Source: Alcaligenaceae bacterium
Lineage (GTDB): Bacteria > Pseudomonadota > Gammaproteobacteria > Burkholderiales > Burkholderiaceae_B
DNA length: 64,000 bases
Direction: 5' to 3'
NCBI GenBank assembly: GCA_013416435.1
Contig: JACCEN010000016.1
Coordinates: 1 to 64,000, forward strand
Shown here: one piece after another, positions 25,768 through 34,971 of the stretch
How the letters are laid out: each line of letters starts with the position of its first letter
Numbering within the stretch: position 1 is the stretch's first letter
The notes under the pieces: generated by a model
Databases searched by the model: none
What the model was told of the DNA's origin: nothing
What the model saw: only the letters and a program-made list of their open reading frames with translations
Position numbers and translations under genes: made by a program

Positions 25768-27057
25768 ATGACAGATAAAAAACCCGAGATCTCGCCCTCC
25801 GTGCCGGCCGTCGTTGCTTCCAGCGGACCCAAATCCGAATCCGCAGCCGGCCATCCCGGGCGTACGCCTGAAACACAAAAGCGCAAGGCGAAGTCCGCCT
25901 TGCTGCCCGCTTTCATCGTTGTGCTGCTGTTTGCCGTGGCATTGGCGGCCGCAGTCTGGTATCAACACCAGGAACACGTCAAGACCACAGCGCTGTTTTC
26001 GGATCAGATCCGCAGCGGCAGCGATACAGCCGGCAGGGCGGCCGAACAGGCACGCCAGGCGCTGGCGCTCGCCGAAGAGCAATCCTCTCGGCTGGCTGCA
26101 CTGGAAGCCTCGCTGCGCGAATCGCGCGCGCAGGCCGACAGCCTGCAGCAGGCATTCCAGACCCTCACGGACAGCGGCTCGGATCTCGTGTTGATCAACG
26201 ACGTCGACCACCTTGTCACCATCGCCCAGCAGCAGCTGCAGTTGGGAGGCAACGTGGCCAACGCCATCATTTCCCTGGAAACGGCGCAGGCGCAGCTGGC
26301 GCGCGCCAATCGGCCGGCCCTGGCATCGCTGCAGCAAACCATCAATGGCGATCTGGACCGGCTGCGTGCCGCCTCAACGATCGACATCGCATCGCTTTCC
26401 TCGCAACTGGACGAACTCAGCAATCTGGTGAGCCAGGCGCCTCTCATGGTGCCTGACGACGCCGCGCCCCAGCCCGTCCAGCCTGAAGTGCCCGGCTCGG
26501 CGCCGGCGCAGGGCGGCCGGCAGGCGCCGGCCCAGGATCCCGATGCGCCATGGTGGAAACAAAGCCTGACGACTGCCGGGCAATGGACCTCGGAGGCCTG
26601 GGATTCGGTACGGCGCGACCTGGGCGAGTTCATCGCGGTGCGCCGCGTCGACGACCCCCATGCATTGCTCATGTCGCCCGATCAGGCCACTCGTTTCCGC
26701 GAGAACCTGCGCCTGCGCATCATGACCGCGCAACTGGCCTTGATGATGCGTCAACCCAATGTCTGGGCCACTGAAACCGCGAATCTGGTCAGGTCGATAG
26801 AAAGCCGCTTCGACCAGCAATCGGCCGAGTCCCGCCGGGCTCTCAAGATCGCTCGCGACATGTCCGATACCGACATCGATGTCCGGCTGCCCACCGTAGA
26901 CAACAGCCTGGGCGCCATCGAGGCACTGCGCGAAGCCAGCGCCAAGTCGGCCGAGGGCGAAACGCAGGCGGACGAACCCCCGACCGAATCCCCAGCGCCG
27001 TCCATGCCGGATGCGGGCGCCAGTACGGACGCTCAGGCGCCGGGTTCACAGGGGTAA
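25768..27057 (+). CDS. hemX: HemX-family membrane protein
   Basis: The 429-residue protein has a disordered N-terminus, one membrane segment near residues 45-65 (LLPAFIVVLLFAVALAAAVW), a coiled-coil-like stretch (about 85-130) and the HemX body (VLINDVDHLVTIAQQQLQLG). Despite the name uroporphyrin-III C-methyltransferase, it has no methyltransferase motifs. HemX is thought to be a membrane partner of tetrapyrrole synthesis. It lies 15 bp from hemD and 3 bp from hemY. Confidence 0.9.
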   Translation: MTDKKPEISPSVPAVVASSGPKSESAAGHPGRTPETQKRKAKSALLPAFIVVLLFAVALAAAVWYQHQEHVKTTALFSDQIRSGSDTAGRAAEQARQALALAEEQSSRLAALEASLRESRAQADSLQQAFQTLTDSGSDLVLINDVDHLVTIAQQQLQLGGNVANAIISLETAQAQLARANRPALASLQQTINGDLDRLRAASTIDIASLSSQLDELSNLVSQAPLMVPDDAAPQPVQPEVPGSAPAQGGRQAPAQDPDAPWWKQSLTTAGQWTSEAWDSVRRDLGEFIAVRRVDDPHALLMSPDQATRFRENLRLRIMTAQLALMMRQPNVWATETANLVRSIESRFDQQSAESRRALKIARDMSDTDIDVRLPTVDNSLGAIEALREASAKSAEGETQADEPPTESPAPSMPDAGASTDAQAPGSQG

Positions 27058-27060
27058 GCC

Positions 27061-28584
27061 ATGAAGACCTGGTTCTGGACCTTGCTGGTATTCGTTGCGG
27101 CCGTGGCGCTGGCGCTGGTGCTGCGCGAGCACAGCGGCAATGTGCTGATCGTGGCACAGCCGTATCGCATCGAACTGTCCTTGACGCTCGCCGTTCTGTT
27201 GCTTCTGGCGAGCTTCCTGATTCTGTACATTGTGCTGCGAGTGCTTGCCTGGATTTCCGGAGGGCCCGAGCGCTTCCGTTCCTGGCGCGGCCTGCGCGCC
27301 GAAAAACGCGATCACGAGTCGCTCGAAAGCGGCTGGATCAACATTCTGGAAGGCCGCTACACCGAAGCCGAGAAAGACCTGTCCAAAGTGCTGGCGCGTA
27401 CGCGCTCCGGTTCGCGCAAGGTGCTTGCCGCGCTGGCATCGGCCCGAGCCTCGCATCATATGGGCGAATTCGCGCGCCGTGACGAAGCCCTGGCGCTGGC
27501 GCGCGAGCATGCCTCCGACAATGTCCGGTTGCGTGAGGCCGCAGCCATTGTCGCGGCCGAGATGTACCTGGACCAGAACCGCCCCCAGGATGCGCTGGTG
27601 CTGCTTCAGCCTTTGCAGGATGCCAGCTCGCGCTATTTCCATGCCACTCGTTTGTTGCTGCGCGCACACCGGCAACTTCGAAATTACGACCGTGTGTACG
27701 AGCTGACGCGGCTGTTGTCGCGCCGTGGGGTCATCGACAAGGCCGAAGCGCAGCAACTGATCGAGACCTCCGCGGCCGCACGCTTGCAACAAGGTGGTCC
27801 GGAGAACCTCAAGTCCATCTGGTCGGACCTCAAATCAGAAGAACGCGTCCTGCCCGACATCGCCCTTGCGGCGTCCACGATCCATACCGCGCAGGGCAAC
27901 CACGATGAAGCGGCGAAGGTGCTCGAGGCAGCGCTCAATGTCCGGATGGAACCCCGCTTGCTGAACGCTTATTCGCAATGCCCGCCCGAGCATGTCGCCA
28001 GGCGCCTGAGTAAAGCGGAAGAATGGCTGAAAAGCCATCCGGACGATTCGGCCTTGCTTGCTGCGCTGGGCAACCTTTGCCTGACTGGCGAACTCTGGGG
28101 GCCGGGCGAGCAGTATCTGCAGCGCAGCATGCGGTTGCGCAGCGACATGCGCATCCATGCCTTGCTGGGAAATCTCTACGACCGCCTCGGCCGCCCGGCA
28201 GATGCCACGGCGCACTGGCGGCTCGCATCCAGCGTGGCCGGGGTATTGCCGGTTCTCCCGGCTAGCCGGGCATTGCCGGCAGCCGACACACGAGGAGACC
28301 CCACACTGATCGACGTCGAGCACTTGCCGCAGGCCAAAGTGCTGTCCAGCCTCGAGACGCCGCTCGCGGCCAGCGCGGCCGATTTCTCCGACTACGTGTC
28401 CGCCACGGAAACGAGCGCCGCAGGCGCCGGCGATGCCAAAGCAGCGGTACCCGCCGCGCCCGAACGGACCAGCGGCGGTGACGCTTCGGTGATCGAAGAA
28501 TATTTCGACAGCTCGCCTTTCGTGGGCGTCGATCTGACGCAGACGTCGGACCGCCATACGCCGCGCGGTTCCGGCAACCATTGA
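27061..28584 (+). CDS. hemY: HemY-family TPR membrane protein
   Basis: The 507-residue protein starts with two membrane helices (TWFWTLLVFVAAVALALVL and LLLLASFLILYIVLRVL). The HemY_N domain and tetratricopeptide-like repeats follow (GRYTEAEKDLSKVLARTRSG and HDEAAKVLEAALNVR). This is the proteobacterial HemY, unrelated to protoporphyrinogen oxidase. It is the last gene of the hem run. A low-complexity tail ends the protein. Confidence 0.9.
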   Translation: MKTWFWTLLVFVAAVALALVLREHSGNVLIVAQPYRIELSLTLAVLLLLASFLILYIVLRVLAWISGGPERFRSWRGLRAEKRDHESLESGWINILEGRYTEAEKDLSKVLARTRSGSRKVLAALASARASHHMGEFARRDEALALAREHASDNVRLREAAAIVAAEMYLDQNRPQDALVLLQPLQDASSRYFHATRLLLRAHRQLRNYDRVYELTRLLSRRGVIDKAEAQQLIETSAAARLQQGGPENLKSIWSDLKSEERVLPDIALAASTIHTAQGNHDEAAKVLEAALNVRMEPRLLNAYSQCPPEHVARRLSKAEEWLKSHPDDSALLAALGNLCLTGELWGPGEQYLQRSMRLRSDMRIHALLGNLYDRLGRPADATAHWRLASSVAGVLPVLPASRALPAADTRGDPTLIDVEHLPQAKVLSSLETPLAASAADFSDYVSATETSAAGAGDAKAAVPAAPERTSGGDASVIEEYFDSSPFVGVDLTQTSDRHTPRGSGNH

Positions 28585-28622
28585 TCTTTTATTGGAATCC
28601 TTAGTTAAGGGTAGAACACAGC

Positions 28623-29159
28623 ATGAGCCTAAAGAACGTACCAGCCGGCACCAAGTTGCCGGAAGAATTTAATGTCGTCATTGAAATTCCCATGAACGCG
28701 GACCCGGTCAAGTATGAAGTCGACAAGGACTCGGGCGCCGTCTTCGTGGACCGGTTCATGCTGACCGCCATGCACTACCCATGCAATTACGGCTACATTC
28801 CTCAAACCATTTCCGACGACGGCGACCCCGTTGACGTACTCGTGCTGGCGCCGTTCCCCATACAGGTCGGCGCGGTGATCCGTTCACGGGCGATCGGCGT
28901 CCTGCAGATGGAAGACGAGGCCGGCGGAGACGCCAAGCTGCTGGCCGTCCCGGTCGACAAGCTCTATCCTCCCTATCGTTCCATCAAGACACCCGAGGAT
29001 CTTCCCGCGGAAGAGCTCGCACGGATCCAGCATTTCTTCGAACACTACAAGGATCTGGAAAAGGGCAAGTGGGTGAAGGTCAAGGGCTGGGAAGGCCCGG
29101 AAGCCGCCATGAAGGAAATCCGCGATAGCGCCGCGCGTTACACCAGCGAGGACAAGTGA
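28623..29159 (+). CDS. ppa: Inorganic pyrophosphatase (family I)
   Basis: The 178-residue enzyme hydrolyses pyrophosphate to phosphate, pulling biosynthetic reactions forward. Metal-binding motifs are clear: [19 protein letters not shown] and the signature [11 protein letters not shown] (aspartates coordinating Mg2+). Length is normal for the hexameric bacterial form. The next gene starts one base after its stop. Confidence 0.97.
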   Translation: MSLKNVPAGTKLPEEFNVVIEIPMNADPVKYEVDKDSGAVFVDRFMLTAMHYPCNYGYIPQTISDDGDPVDVLVLAPFPIQVGAVIRSRAIGVLQMEDEAGGDAKLLAVPVDKLYPPYRSIKTPEDLPAEELARIQHFFEHYKDLEKGKWVKVKGWEGPEAAMKEIRDSAARYTSEDK

Positions 29160-29160
29160 C

Positions 29161-29865
29161 ATGAAGACCGTCATCCCCGCCCAACCCGTTGCGGCTCTTG
29201 CGGTCGCCGGCTCCGACGCCGTCTTTCCGGTCCGGCGTGTTTATTGTGTCGGTCGCAACTATGCCGAGCATGCCAAGGAAATGGGCTTCACCGGTCGCGA
29301 GGATCCTTTCTTCTTCTGCAAGCCGGCCGATGCGCTGCTGAACGTTGCCGACGGCCGGACCGGCGTCATGCCGTACCCGTCCAAGACATCCAATCTGCAC
29401 TACGAGATCGAGCTCGTAGTGGCGCTCGACAAGGGTGGACGCAACCTCACGCCTGAGCAGGCAGCGGAATGCGTCTGGGGATACGCCATCGGGCTGGACA
29501 TGACTCGCCGCGACCTGCAGGGCGAAGCCAAGAAGCAAGGCAGGCCCTGGGAAGTCGGCAAGGCCTTCGATTTGTCCGCGCCCGTCGGTCCGCTCCACCC
29601 CCGTGCAGACGTCGGCACGCTGTCTTCGGGCGCCATCACGCTCAGCGTCAATGGCGCGGAAAAGCAATCCAGCGATCTGTCGCAAATGATCTGGAACGTG
29701 GCGGAATCCCTTTCGTACCTGTCCGGCCTGTTCGAGCTGAAAGCGGGCGACATCGTATTCACCGGCACGCCCGAAGGCGTCGGCCCCGTCGTAGCAGGCG
29801 ACACCATGGTGGGTGCCGTTGCCGGCCTGGGAGAACTGCGGGTGGAAGTAGGCGCCGCGCTTTAA
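29161..29865 (+). CDS. Fumarylacetoacetate hydrolase family protein
   Basis: The 234-residue protein has the FAH core: VYCVGRNYAEHAKEMG, the metal-ligand stretch LHYEIELVVALDKGG, and VFTGTPEGVGPVVAGD. Relatives hydrolyse or decarboxylate short 2-oxo acids such as fumarylpyruvate or oxaloacetate; the substrate cannot be told here. It follows ppa with one base between, so the two are co-translated. Palindromic repeats begin 8 bp after the stop. Confidence 0.9.
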   Translation: MKTVIPAQPVAALAVAGSDAVFPVRRVYCVGRNYAEHAKEMGFTGREDPFFFCKPADALLNVADGRTGVMPYPSKTSNLHYEIELVVALDKGGRNLTPEQAAECVWGYAIGLDMTRRDLQGEAKKQGRPWEVGKAFDLSAPVGPLHPRADVGTLSSGAITLSVNGAEKQSSDLSQMIWNVAESLSYLSGLFELKAGDIVFTGTPEGVGPVVAGDTMVGAVAGLGELRVEVGAAL

Positions 29866-29873
29866 AGGAATGA

Positions 29874-30002
29874 GGGGTCAGACCCCGTACGGGGTCTGAC
29901 CCCATCATCCTGTGTTTAGGGTCAGCCCCGATCATCCTGTGTTTAGGGTCAGCCCCGATCATCCTCTGTTTTGGGGTCAGACCCCATCTGGGGTCTGACC
30001 CC
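29874..30002. repeat. Palindromic repeat locus 3: two full copies flanking 27-bp tandem half copies
   Basis: Full palindromes lie at 29874-29903 (centre GTAC, perfect) and 29973-30002 (centre ATCT). Between them a 27-bp unit (ATCATCCTGTGTTTA plus GGGTCAGCCCCG) is repeated exactly at 29904 and 29931, and begins a third time at 29958. Each unit carries only one half arm. The locus reaches to 12 bp before the PhnP-like gene. Confidence 0.9.
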
Positions 30003-30014
30003 TGGCATACGACA

Positions 30015-30767
30015 ATGAAACTGACGCTGCTCGGCACCGGAAATTCGGGTCAGGTGCCGGTGTACAACTGCCGCTGCCCCGCTTGCGAACGCGCGCGACG
30101 CGATCCGGCATACCGCCGCGGACCCACGTGCGCATCGATCGAACACCAGGGCGAGCGCTGGCTTCTTGATGCCGGCCTGATGGATCTGGCCGAGCGTTTT
30201 CCGCCGGGCAGCTTCAAAGGCTTTCTGCAGACGCATTATCATGCCGACCACGCGCAAGGGCTCCTGCACCTGCGTTGGGGCCAGAACTACCGTTTGCCGG
30301 TGCTGGGTCCCCCCGATCCGCAAGGCTTCGCGGATCTCTACAAGCATCCGGGCATACTGGATTTTTCGCGCACCTTGGCTCCTTTCGAGCCCTTGCGCCT
30401 GATGGGGCTGGACATTACTCCTGTTCCGCTGCGGCACAGTCTGCCGACGTTCGGCTATGTGTTTTCGGATGGGAAACGGCATTGGGCCTACCTGACCGAT
30501 ACCGTCGGGCTGCCCGAGGATACCTTTGAGTTCCTGAAGCAGCGCCCCTTGCAGCTCATGGTGCTGGATTGTTCGTTCTCGCCCCGGCCGCAGGCACCGC
30601 GCGGCCACAACGACCTGACCCGGGCACTTGAAATTGTCGAGCGCCTGCAGGTCGAGAAGACGGTGCTCACGCACATCGGGCACGAGTTCGACGCCTGGCT
30701 GATGGCGCAGAAGCGGCCGCTGCCCGCCAATGTTCTGGTCGGCTCTGACGCTGCGGTGTTTCGCTGA
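30015..30767 (+). CDS. phnP: PhnP-like metallo-beta-lactamase-fold phosphodiesterase
   Basis: The 250-residue hydrolase has a structural-zinc cluster Cys19/Cys21/Cys24 (NCRCPAC) and the catalytic HxHxDH motif at 74-79 (THYHADH), with later His residues in PLRHSLPTFGY and LTHIGHEFD. This combination is typical of PhnP, which opens cyclic ribose phosphates. No other phosphonate genes are nearby, so its physiological substrate may differ. The ATG gives the exact family start MKLTLLGTGNSGQVPVYNC. Confidence 0.85.
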   Translation: MKLTLLGTGNSGQVPVYNCRCPACERARRDPAYRRGPTCASIEHQGERWLLDAGLMDLAERFPPGSFKGFLQTHYHADHAQGLLHLRWGQNYRLPVLGPPDPQGFADLYKHPGILDFSRTLAPFEPLRLMGLDITPVPLRHSLPTFGYVFSDGKRHWAYLTDTVGLPEDTFEFLKQRPLQLMVLDCSFSPRPQAPRGHNDLTRALEIVERLQVEKTVLTHIGHEFDAWLMAQKRPLPANVLVGSDAAVFR

Positions 30768-30891
30768 CGGACCTTTCCCGCCAGGCGGTTCTTTCCATCC
30801 ACTGACCGCTTTGCCCAACTCGGTATTTGCGAATTTGCCCGTAGCTTGAAGGCGGGCACACTGCATTCCTGATCTTCTTCAGGAGAGCATC

Positions 30892-31158
30892 GTGCCAGGG
30901 ACACAGCGTTCGCAAAGCGGGCAGGGGATGACCGAATACATCATCGTGGTGGCGCTGGTTGCCGTGGCCGCCATTGCCGTATACCAGCAATTTGGACAAG
31001 TGGTGCGTTCACAGACCGCCGCCATGGCAAAAGAGCTTGCCGGCGAAGACGGGTCCGAGCAATCCCGCATGGCGCAGACTGCCGCCGAGGGCGCCGCAAC
31101 CCAGACCGCCGCAAAAACACTCAAGTCGTTTACGGGCAACGCCGGAGCCGGGCAATGA
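30892..31158 (+). CDS. Flp-type pilin
   Basis: The 88-residue product has a short leader ending QSG, then QGMTEYIIVVALVAVAAIAV. Cleavage after that Gly puts Glu at +5 and Tyr at +6, the hallmark of Flp pilins. The C-terminal part is Ala/Gln-rich. Translation starts at GTG with AGGAG 6 bp upstream. It is the first gene of the Tad locus and overlaps the next gene by ATGA. No prepilin peptidase is in the window. Confidence 0.85.
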   Translation: MPGTQRSQSGQGMTEYIIVVALVAVAAIAVYQQFGQVVRSQTAAMAKELAGEDGSEQSRMAQTAAEGAATQTAAKTLKSFTGNAGAGQ

Positions 31159-32498
31159 CGCATATTGCCTGCCCGACTTCCCGCTCCCGCCACGCTTCTT
31201 CGCACTCAGGCCAACAAGGCCAAGCCATGGTGCTGGGAATGCTTCTGGCCGGCATGGCGATCACAGTATTCGTCAGATACTTCTTTGTGGGCCAGGTGGT
31301 TGCCGCAAAGGCCAAGCAGCTGCATTCCCTCGATGCAGCCGCGTACAGCGCTGCACTGATTCAGGCGCGCAGCCTCAATATGCTGGCGTACGTGAACCGT
31401 GCACATGTCGGGCATCAGGTCGCCATGGCGCATCTGGTCACACTGGGCAGCTGGGCCATGCTCGGCGGCACGCAAGCCGGGCAGTTGTCGTCGGGAAATC
31501 CGCCCGCGCACCTGATCGCATTCATGTTCGGGCCGGATCACGGCGCCGCTTACGCCGCCGCAAGCCGGGCAGCGGGCATGGACGGCCTGGCGCGCGAACA
31601 AGGGGAACTGGCGCGCGCCTACAAGAACCACGACACGGTTGTCCGGCAGGTGCTGTCCCGGGCGCAGGAAGACATCGTGCGCGCTTTGCCACAAGCACGC
31701 GAGGCCGCTCTGCGCCAGGCGCTGGCCGACAACTACTCCATGCAAATAGAGCCCAAGGATTTCGATCTGCGCTTTGACCAGGACAATTGGCCCGGCTATG
31801 TGCAACGGTATGCCGGCCAAGGACAATTGCGCGACCTCGTCGAACAGGCCGCTACGCTCTATCGATTCCTCGACCCGCGCGATCATACGGCACGCAATCC
31901 CTGGGTCGTCGATGCGCGCTGTCCCGGCCTTCGCCATGAACTGCGTCGCCGGGGCGAGACCAGGCTGGACGCATCGGGCCTGTGGCAGTCGATCGACACC
32001 GAATCGTTCCATGCCTTGCGGTCGAATCGATGGATAGGCTGCTACCACAGAGAGTACGCCATGGGCTGGGGCTGGCTTCCCGGGCCGTTGCCCAGCACGA
32101 TGGATCAACCCCATGTAGAGAACCCGCCCGACAATTTTTCGTCGCAGGACTTCTGGCGATGGGTGAGGGACGCCACCAGTTGGGATATCGCGTCCGGCCG
32201 TGATAACCCATTGTCGAACTCCCGGGCCAATGCGGCGCGCCGGCGCTGGGAAGGCGGAGGGCTGCCGTCCTTCTACGATACGCGGGCAGGCCGATCGGGT
32301 GTCGCGCTGGGGTTCTCCGTTACCTTGCGCCATCCGGGCCCGGACACTCTGCCGGTCACCACGCGCAGTGCCGCGGAAACCTTCTTCGAACGGCCATTGC
32401 CGCGGTCGGACGGCCATGCCGAAATGGACAATCTGTTTCATCCATACTGGCAGGCAAGATTGGTGTCTCACCCTTCGCAAAACAAGGACACCCCATGA
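31155..32498 (+). CDS. TadG-like membrane protein of the pilus locus
   Basis: The 447-residue protein has an N-terminal GQAMVLGMLLAGMAITVFVR segment, like the start of TadG minor pilins but without Glu at +5. A large periplasmic region follows with four Cys residues and no recognisable von Willebrand domain. It overlaps both neighbours by 4 bp. Its place between the pilin and TadE suggests a minor pilin or assembly role; this is inference from position and N-terminus. Confidence 0.6.
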   Translation: MTHIACPTSRSRHASSHSGQQGQAMVLGMLLAGMAITVFVRYFFVGQVVAAKAKQLHSLDAAAYSAALIQARSLNMLAYVNRAHVGHQVAMAHLVTLGSWAMLGGTQAGQLSSGNPPAHLIAFMFGPDHGAAYAAASRAAGMDGLAREQGELARAYKNHDTVVRQVLSRAQEDIVRALPQAREAALRQALADNYSMQIEPKDFDLRFDQDNWPGYVQRYAGQGQLRDLVEQAATLYRFLDPRDHTARNPWVVDARCPGLRHELRRRGETRLDASGLWQSIDTESFHALRSNRWIGCYHREYAMGWGWLPGPLPSTMDQPHVENPPDNFSSQDFWRWVRDATSWDIASGRDNPLSNSRANAARRRWEGGGLPSFYDTRAGRSGVALGFSVTLRHPGPDTLPVTTRSAAETFFERPLPRSDGHAEMDNLFHPYWQARLVSHPSQNKDTP

Positions 32499-33229
32499 GT
32501 GGCGCATGCAAACCCCAGGCAGGGCAAGCAATGGCGGAAGGGCTACTCGTGCTCTCGGGCCTGGCCGCATTGTGGATGGCGATTTCGTGGCTGTATCGGG
32601 TACAGGACATGGCTCTCTCCGCCCAGCATGCGACGTCTTATCTGGCATTTGCCGCCAGCCGGCGCGATGGGGAGCTGGGCGGTTTGCATGGGCGTTTCTT
32701 TACCGGACCCGATCATCAATGGATTGACCTCGGTGGAAGATCGATGCTTTCAGACCTTGACTCGCAGGTCCGCCTGGAGGCGTTCCGCTCGCTTCCATTG
32801 CCGCAAGCGGCGCAGCCGGGTTCGTCCGCCACGCTTGCCGCCTTGCGCCAGGACTGGGAACTGGAAGACCGTGGTGTGCTGCACGCCCGATTGACCGTCA
32901 TGCCCGGCGACACTCCCTGGGACACGCTCGCGCACGCGTCAGGCCCGTCCGCCATGCCAGTGGCCTTGAAGCGCCACACCGCGATACTCACGGGAGCCGG
33001 GCACGCCGGTGACGACGGGCATGTCCAGCAGATTCTCGTCCAGTCCAGGCAGGCGTGGAGGCAAGAAACGGCAGTGTCCTACGGACTTTCCGGGCGCATA
33101 CGTGCCGTCATGGGGCCGGTGGATTCGGGCTGGAGCCGGGCACTTCCTGATTCGGAATGGGTTTCCGCCTGGGCCGGGCTTGTGCCGGCTCCGCATATAC
33201 ACGCGCATATACACGCAGCCAAGGAGTAA
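32495..33229 (+). CDS. TadE-like pseudopilin
   Basis: The 244-residue protein starts MSGACKPQAGQAMAEGLLVL. A Gly followed by QAMAE puts Glu at +5 of a prepilin-type cleavage site and is followed by a hydrophobic helix, as in TadE/TadF pseudopilins. The rest is a periplasmic domain with no known motif. It is coupled to the gene before by ATGA and lies 2 bp before the next start. Confidence 0.65.
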   Translation: MSGACKPQAGQAMAEGLLVLSGLAALWMAISWLYRVQDMALSAQHATSYLAFAASRRDGELGGLHGRFFTGPDHQWIDLGGRSMLSDLDSQVRLEAFRSLPLPQAAQPGSSATLAALRQDWELEDRGVLHARLTVMPGDTPWDTLAHASGPSAMPVALKRHTAILTGAGHAGDDGHVQQILVQSRQAWRQETAVSYGLSGRIRAVMGPVDSGWSRALPDSEWVSAWAGLVPAPHIHAHIHAAKE

Positions 33230-33231
33230 AA

Positions 33232-33975
33232 ATGAAAATCCTGTCATTGCGCCTGCCACGCCCGATCCGGACGGGAAAGTCCTTGGGTCGGCGCACGCTG
33301 GGTACTTGCCTGATGTCCTTGGGCTGCGGCTGGCCTGTTTATGCCGATGCGCTTTCAGCCTCTGCTTCGTTTTCCGAGCTCGACGTGCCGGGCTTGCAAT
33401 GGACGGCGAGCCAATCCATGCTGCTGTCCGATGTGCCCCTGCGCGTGCGGGCCTTCAGTTTCCCCGGGGAGCCCGCTCAATTGGCGCAACTGTACTCAGG
33501 CAAGCCTGCTTATTTTCAACGCATTCTCGTTTCTACCGGCAGGATCGTGCTGTCGGGCCTGCGCAATGGCGAACATTGGCTGGCCGACATGCATCCCACC
33601 GCGACCGGTACGGGTGGAAAGCTTTCCGTGATGCGCGTAGCACGAGACCAGGACGCTTCCCATCGAGACCCACCTCTTTTCTTTCGATGGTTGCCCGCGC
33701 AAGCGCGTGCTCTGTTCAGCCGGCAGGATCTTTCCGATGCATCCTCCGGCAAAGACGGTGTCGTGGGCCAGCATGTCTTCCGTGTCGCGATGCCCGGCCC
33801 GGACGTCACCGCATACGTGCGCCGCCAATTGCGTTCGGACGGCTGGTTGGAAGAACCCGTCTATGCCGACATGGCGGGCCACTCTTCATGGCGCCGAAAG
33901 GCCTCGCGGCTTGCGCTGTTCTCCTCGCAGGAGCCAGGCGGCAAGTCTTCCTTGTATGTGCATCATGTCAAATAG
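33232..33975 (+). CDS. Secreted protein of unknown function in the Tad locus
   Basis: The 247-residue product has a signal-like N-terminus with a hydrophobic stretch ending GWPVYADA. A soluble domain follows (VPGLQWTASQSMLLSDVPLR and later VRRQLRSDGWLEEP). I recognise no family. AAGGAG lies 6 bp before the ATG at 33232. Its position between tadE and cpaB, with 2 and 15 bp gaps, indicates a periplasmic part of this pilus system. Confidence 0.6.
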   Translation: MKILSLRLPRPIRTGKSLGRRTLGTCLMSLGCGWPVYADALSASASFSELDVPGLQWTASQSMLLSDVPLRVRAFSFPGEPAQLAQLYSGKPAYFQRILVSTGRIVLSGLRNGEHWLADMHPTATGTGGKLSVMRVARDQDASHRDPPLFFRWLPAQARALFSRQDLSDASSGKDGVVGQHVFRVAMPGPDVTAYVRRQLRSDGWLEEPVYADMAGHSSWRRKASRLALFSSQEPGGKSSLYVHHVK

Positions 33976-33990
33976 CCACGTGGGGTCCCC

Positions 33991-34968
33991 ATGCGCCTGC
34001 CAGCCCTCAATCGTCCGACGCTCATGCTGGGTCTTGCCTTGGTTGCCGGCTTGTGCGCTGCATGGGCGGCGCGCCAGCATCTGCACGGGCGGGTGCTTGA
34101 GCTCGAAGCCCAAGCCAGGGTCCGGACGGTCGAACGCGTGGTCGCCGCCCATGACCTGCCGCCGGGCACCCGAATCGGACCCGAGCACCTGGCCGTCCGG
34201 TCCTTCCCCCTTGCGCTGGCCGCGAGCGACAGCCTGCCGCCGGAGCGGCATGGCGAGCTGGCGGGCACCATCCTCAGGGCGCCACTGCGTGCGGGCGATG
34301 CCGTCCTGCCGGTCCATACCGCTCTGCAGACCCAGGATTCATTTTCCAGCCACCTCGTCTCGGGCCGGCGTGCGATCACCATGCCGGTGGACGCCATCAA
34401 CTCCGTCTCCGGCTTGTTGCAGCCGGGCGATCTCATCGATCTGTATGTGTCGTTCGAATACCAGCGCCGCCGCATTACGGCGCCATTGCTCCAGGGCGTC
34501 CTAGTGCTTGCCACCGGCACCACGACACAGCACGGCCGCATGCCGGGCAACGAAGAGACGCGCGCTTATGCAACGGTTACGCTCGATGCGGCACCCGAGG
34601 ACGCGGTGAAGCTGGTGGCGGCCCGCCAGGGCGGGACCATTACCGCGGTGCTCAGGCATCCGCAAGACGATGCCTCCAATCAGAAGGCGGTCCGCGGAGA
34701 TCTCGCGAGTCTTTTGGGCGTGAACAGGCCTGCGCCTCCAGCAAGCGAGAAGGCACCCGTCATCTATGGCAATCGCGCATCCGGCGGCATTCCCAGGCTG
34801 CGGCCTGCGTCGAACGGAAATGCCCAGCCCAGTGGCCTGTTCGAACTGCCAGGCGTTCCGGAACTGGTCAGCGCCTGGCTGTGGGCCACGGCACCGGAAC
34901 ACGAGGAGCGCTCTGCGGTAGCGGGCCCGCTCGCTTCTCCGGTCCAAACCGACCCCCTGGAGCAATAG
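33991..34968 (+). CDS. cpaB: Flp pilus assembly protein CpaB (RcpC)
   Basis: The 325-residue protein has an N-terminal membrane anchor (LMLGLALVAGLCAAWAAR) and a SAF domain (VVAAHDLPPGTRIGPEHLAV). The CpaB stretch AGTILRAPLRAGDAVLP and a second domain with GDLIDLYVSFEYQRR complete it. CpaB works in the periplasm with the secretin. It is followed 3 bp later by cpaC. Confidence 0.9.
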   Translation: MRLPALNRPTLMLGLALVAGLCAAWAARQHLHGRVLELEAQARVRTVERVVAAHDLPPGTRIGPEHLAVRSFPLALAASDSLPPERHGELAGTILRAPLRAGDAVLPVHTALQTQDSFSSHLVSGRRAITMPVDAINSVSGLLQPGDLIDLYVSFEYQRRRITAPLLQGVLVLATGTTTQHGRMPGNEETRAYATVTLDAAPEDAVKLVAARQGGTITAVLRHPQDDASNQKAVRGDLASLLGVNRPAPPASEKAPVIYGNRASGGIPRLRPASNGNAQPSGLFELPGVPELVSAWLWATAPEHEERSAVAGPLASPVQTDPLEQ

Positions 34969-34971
34969 GCG

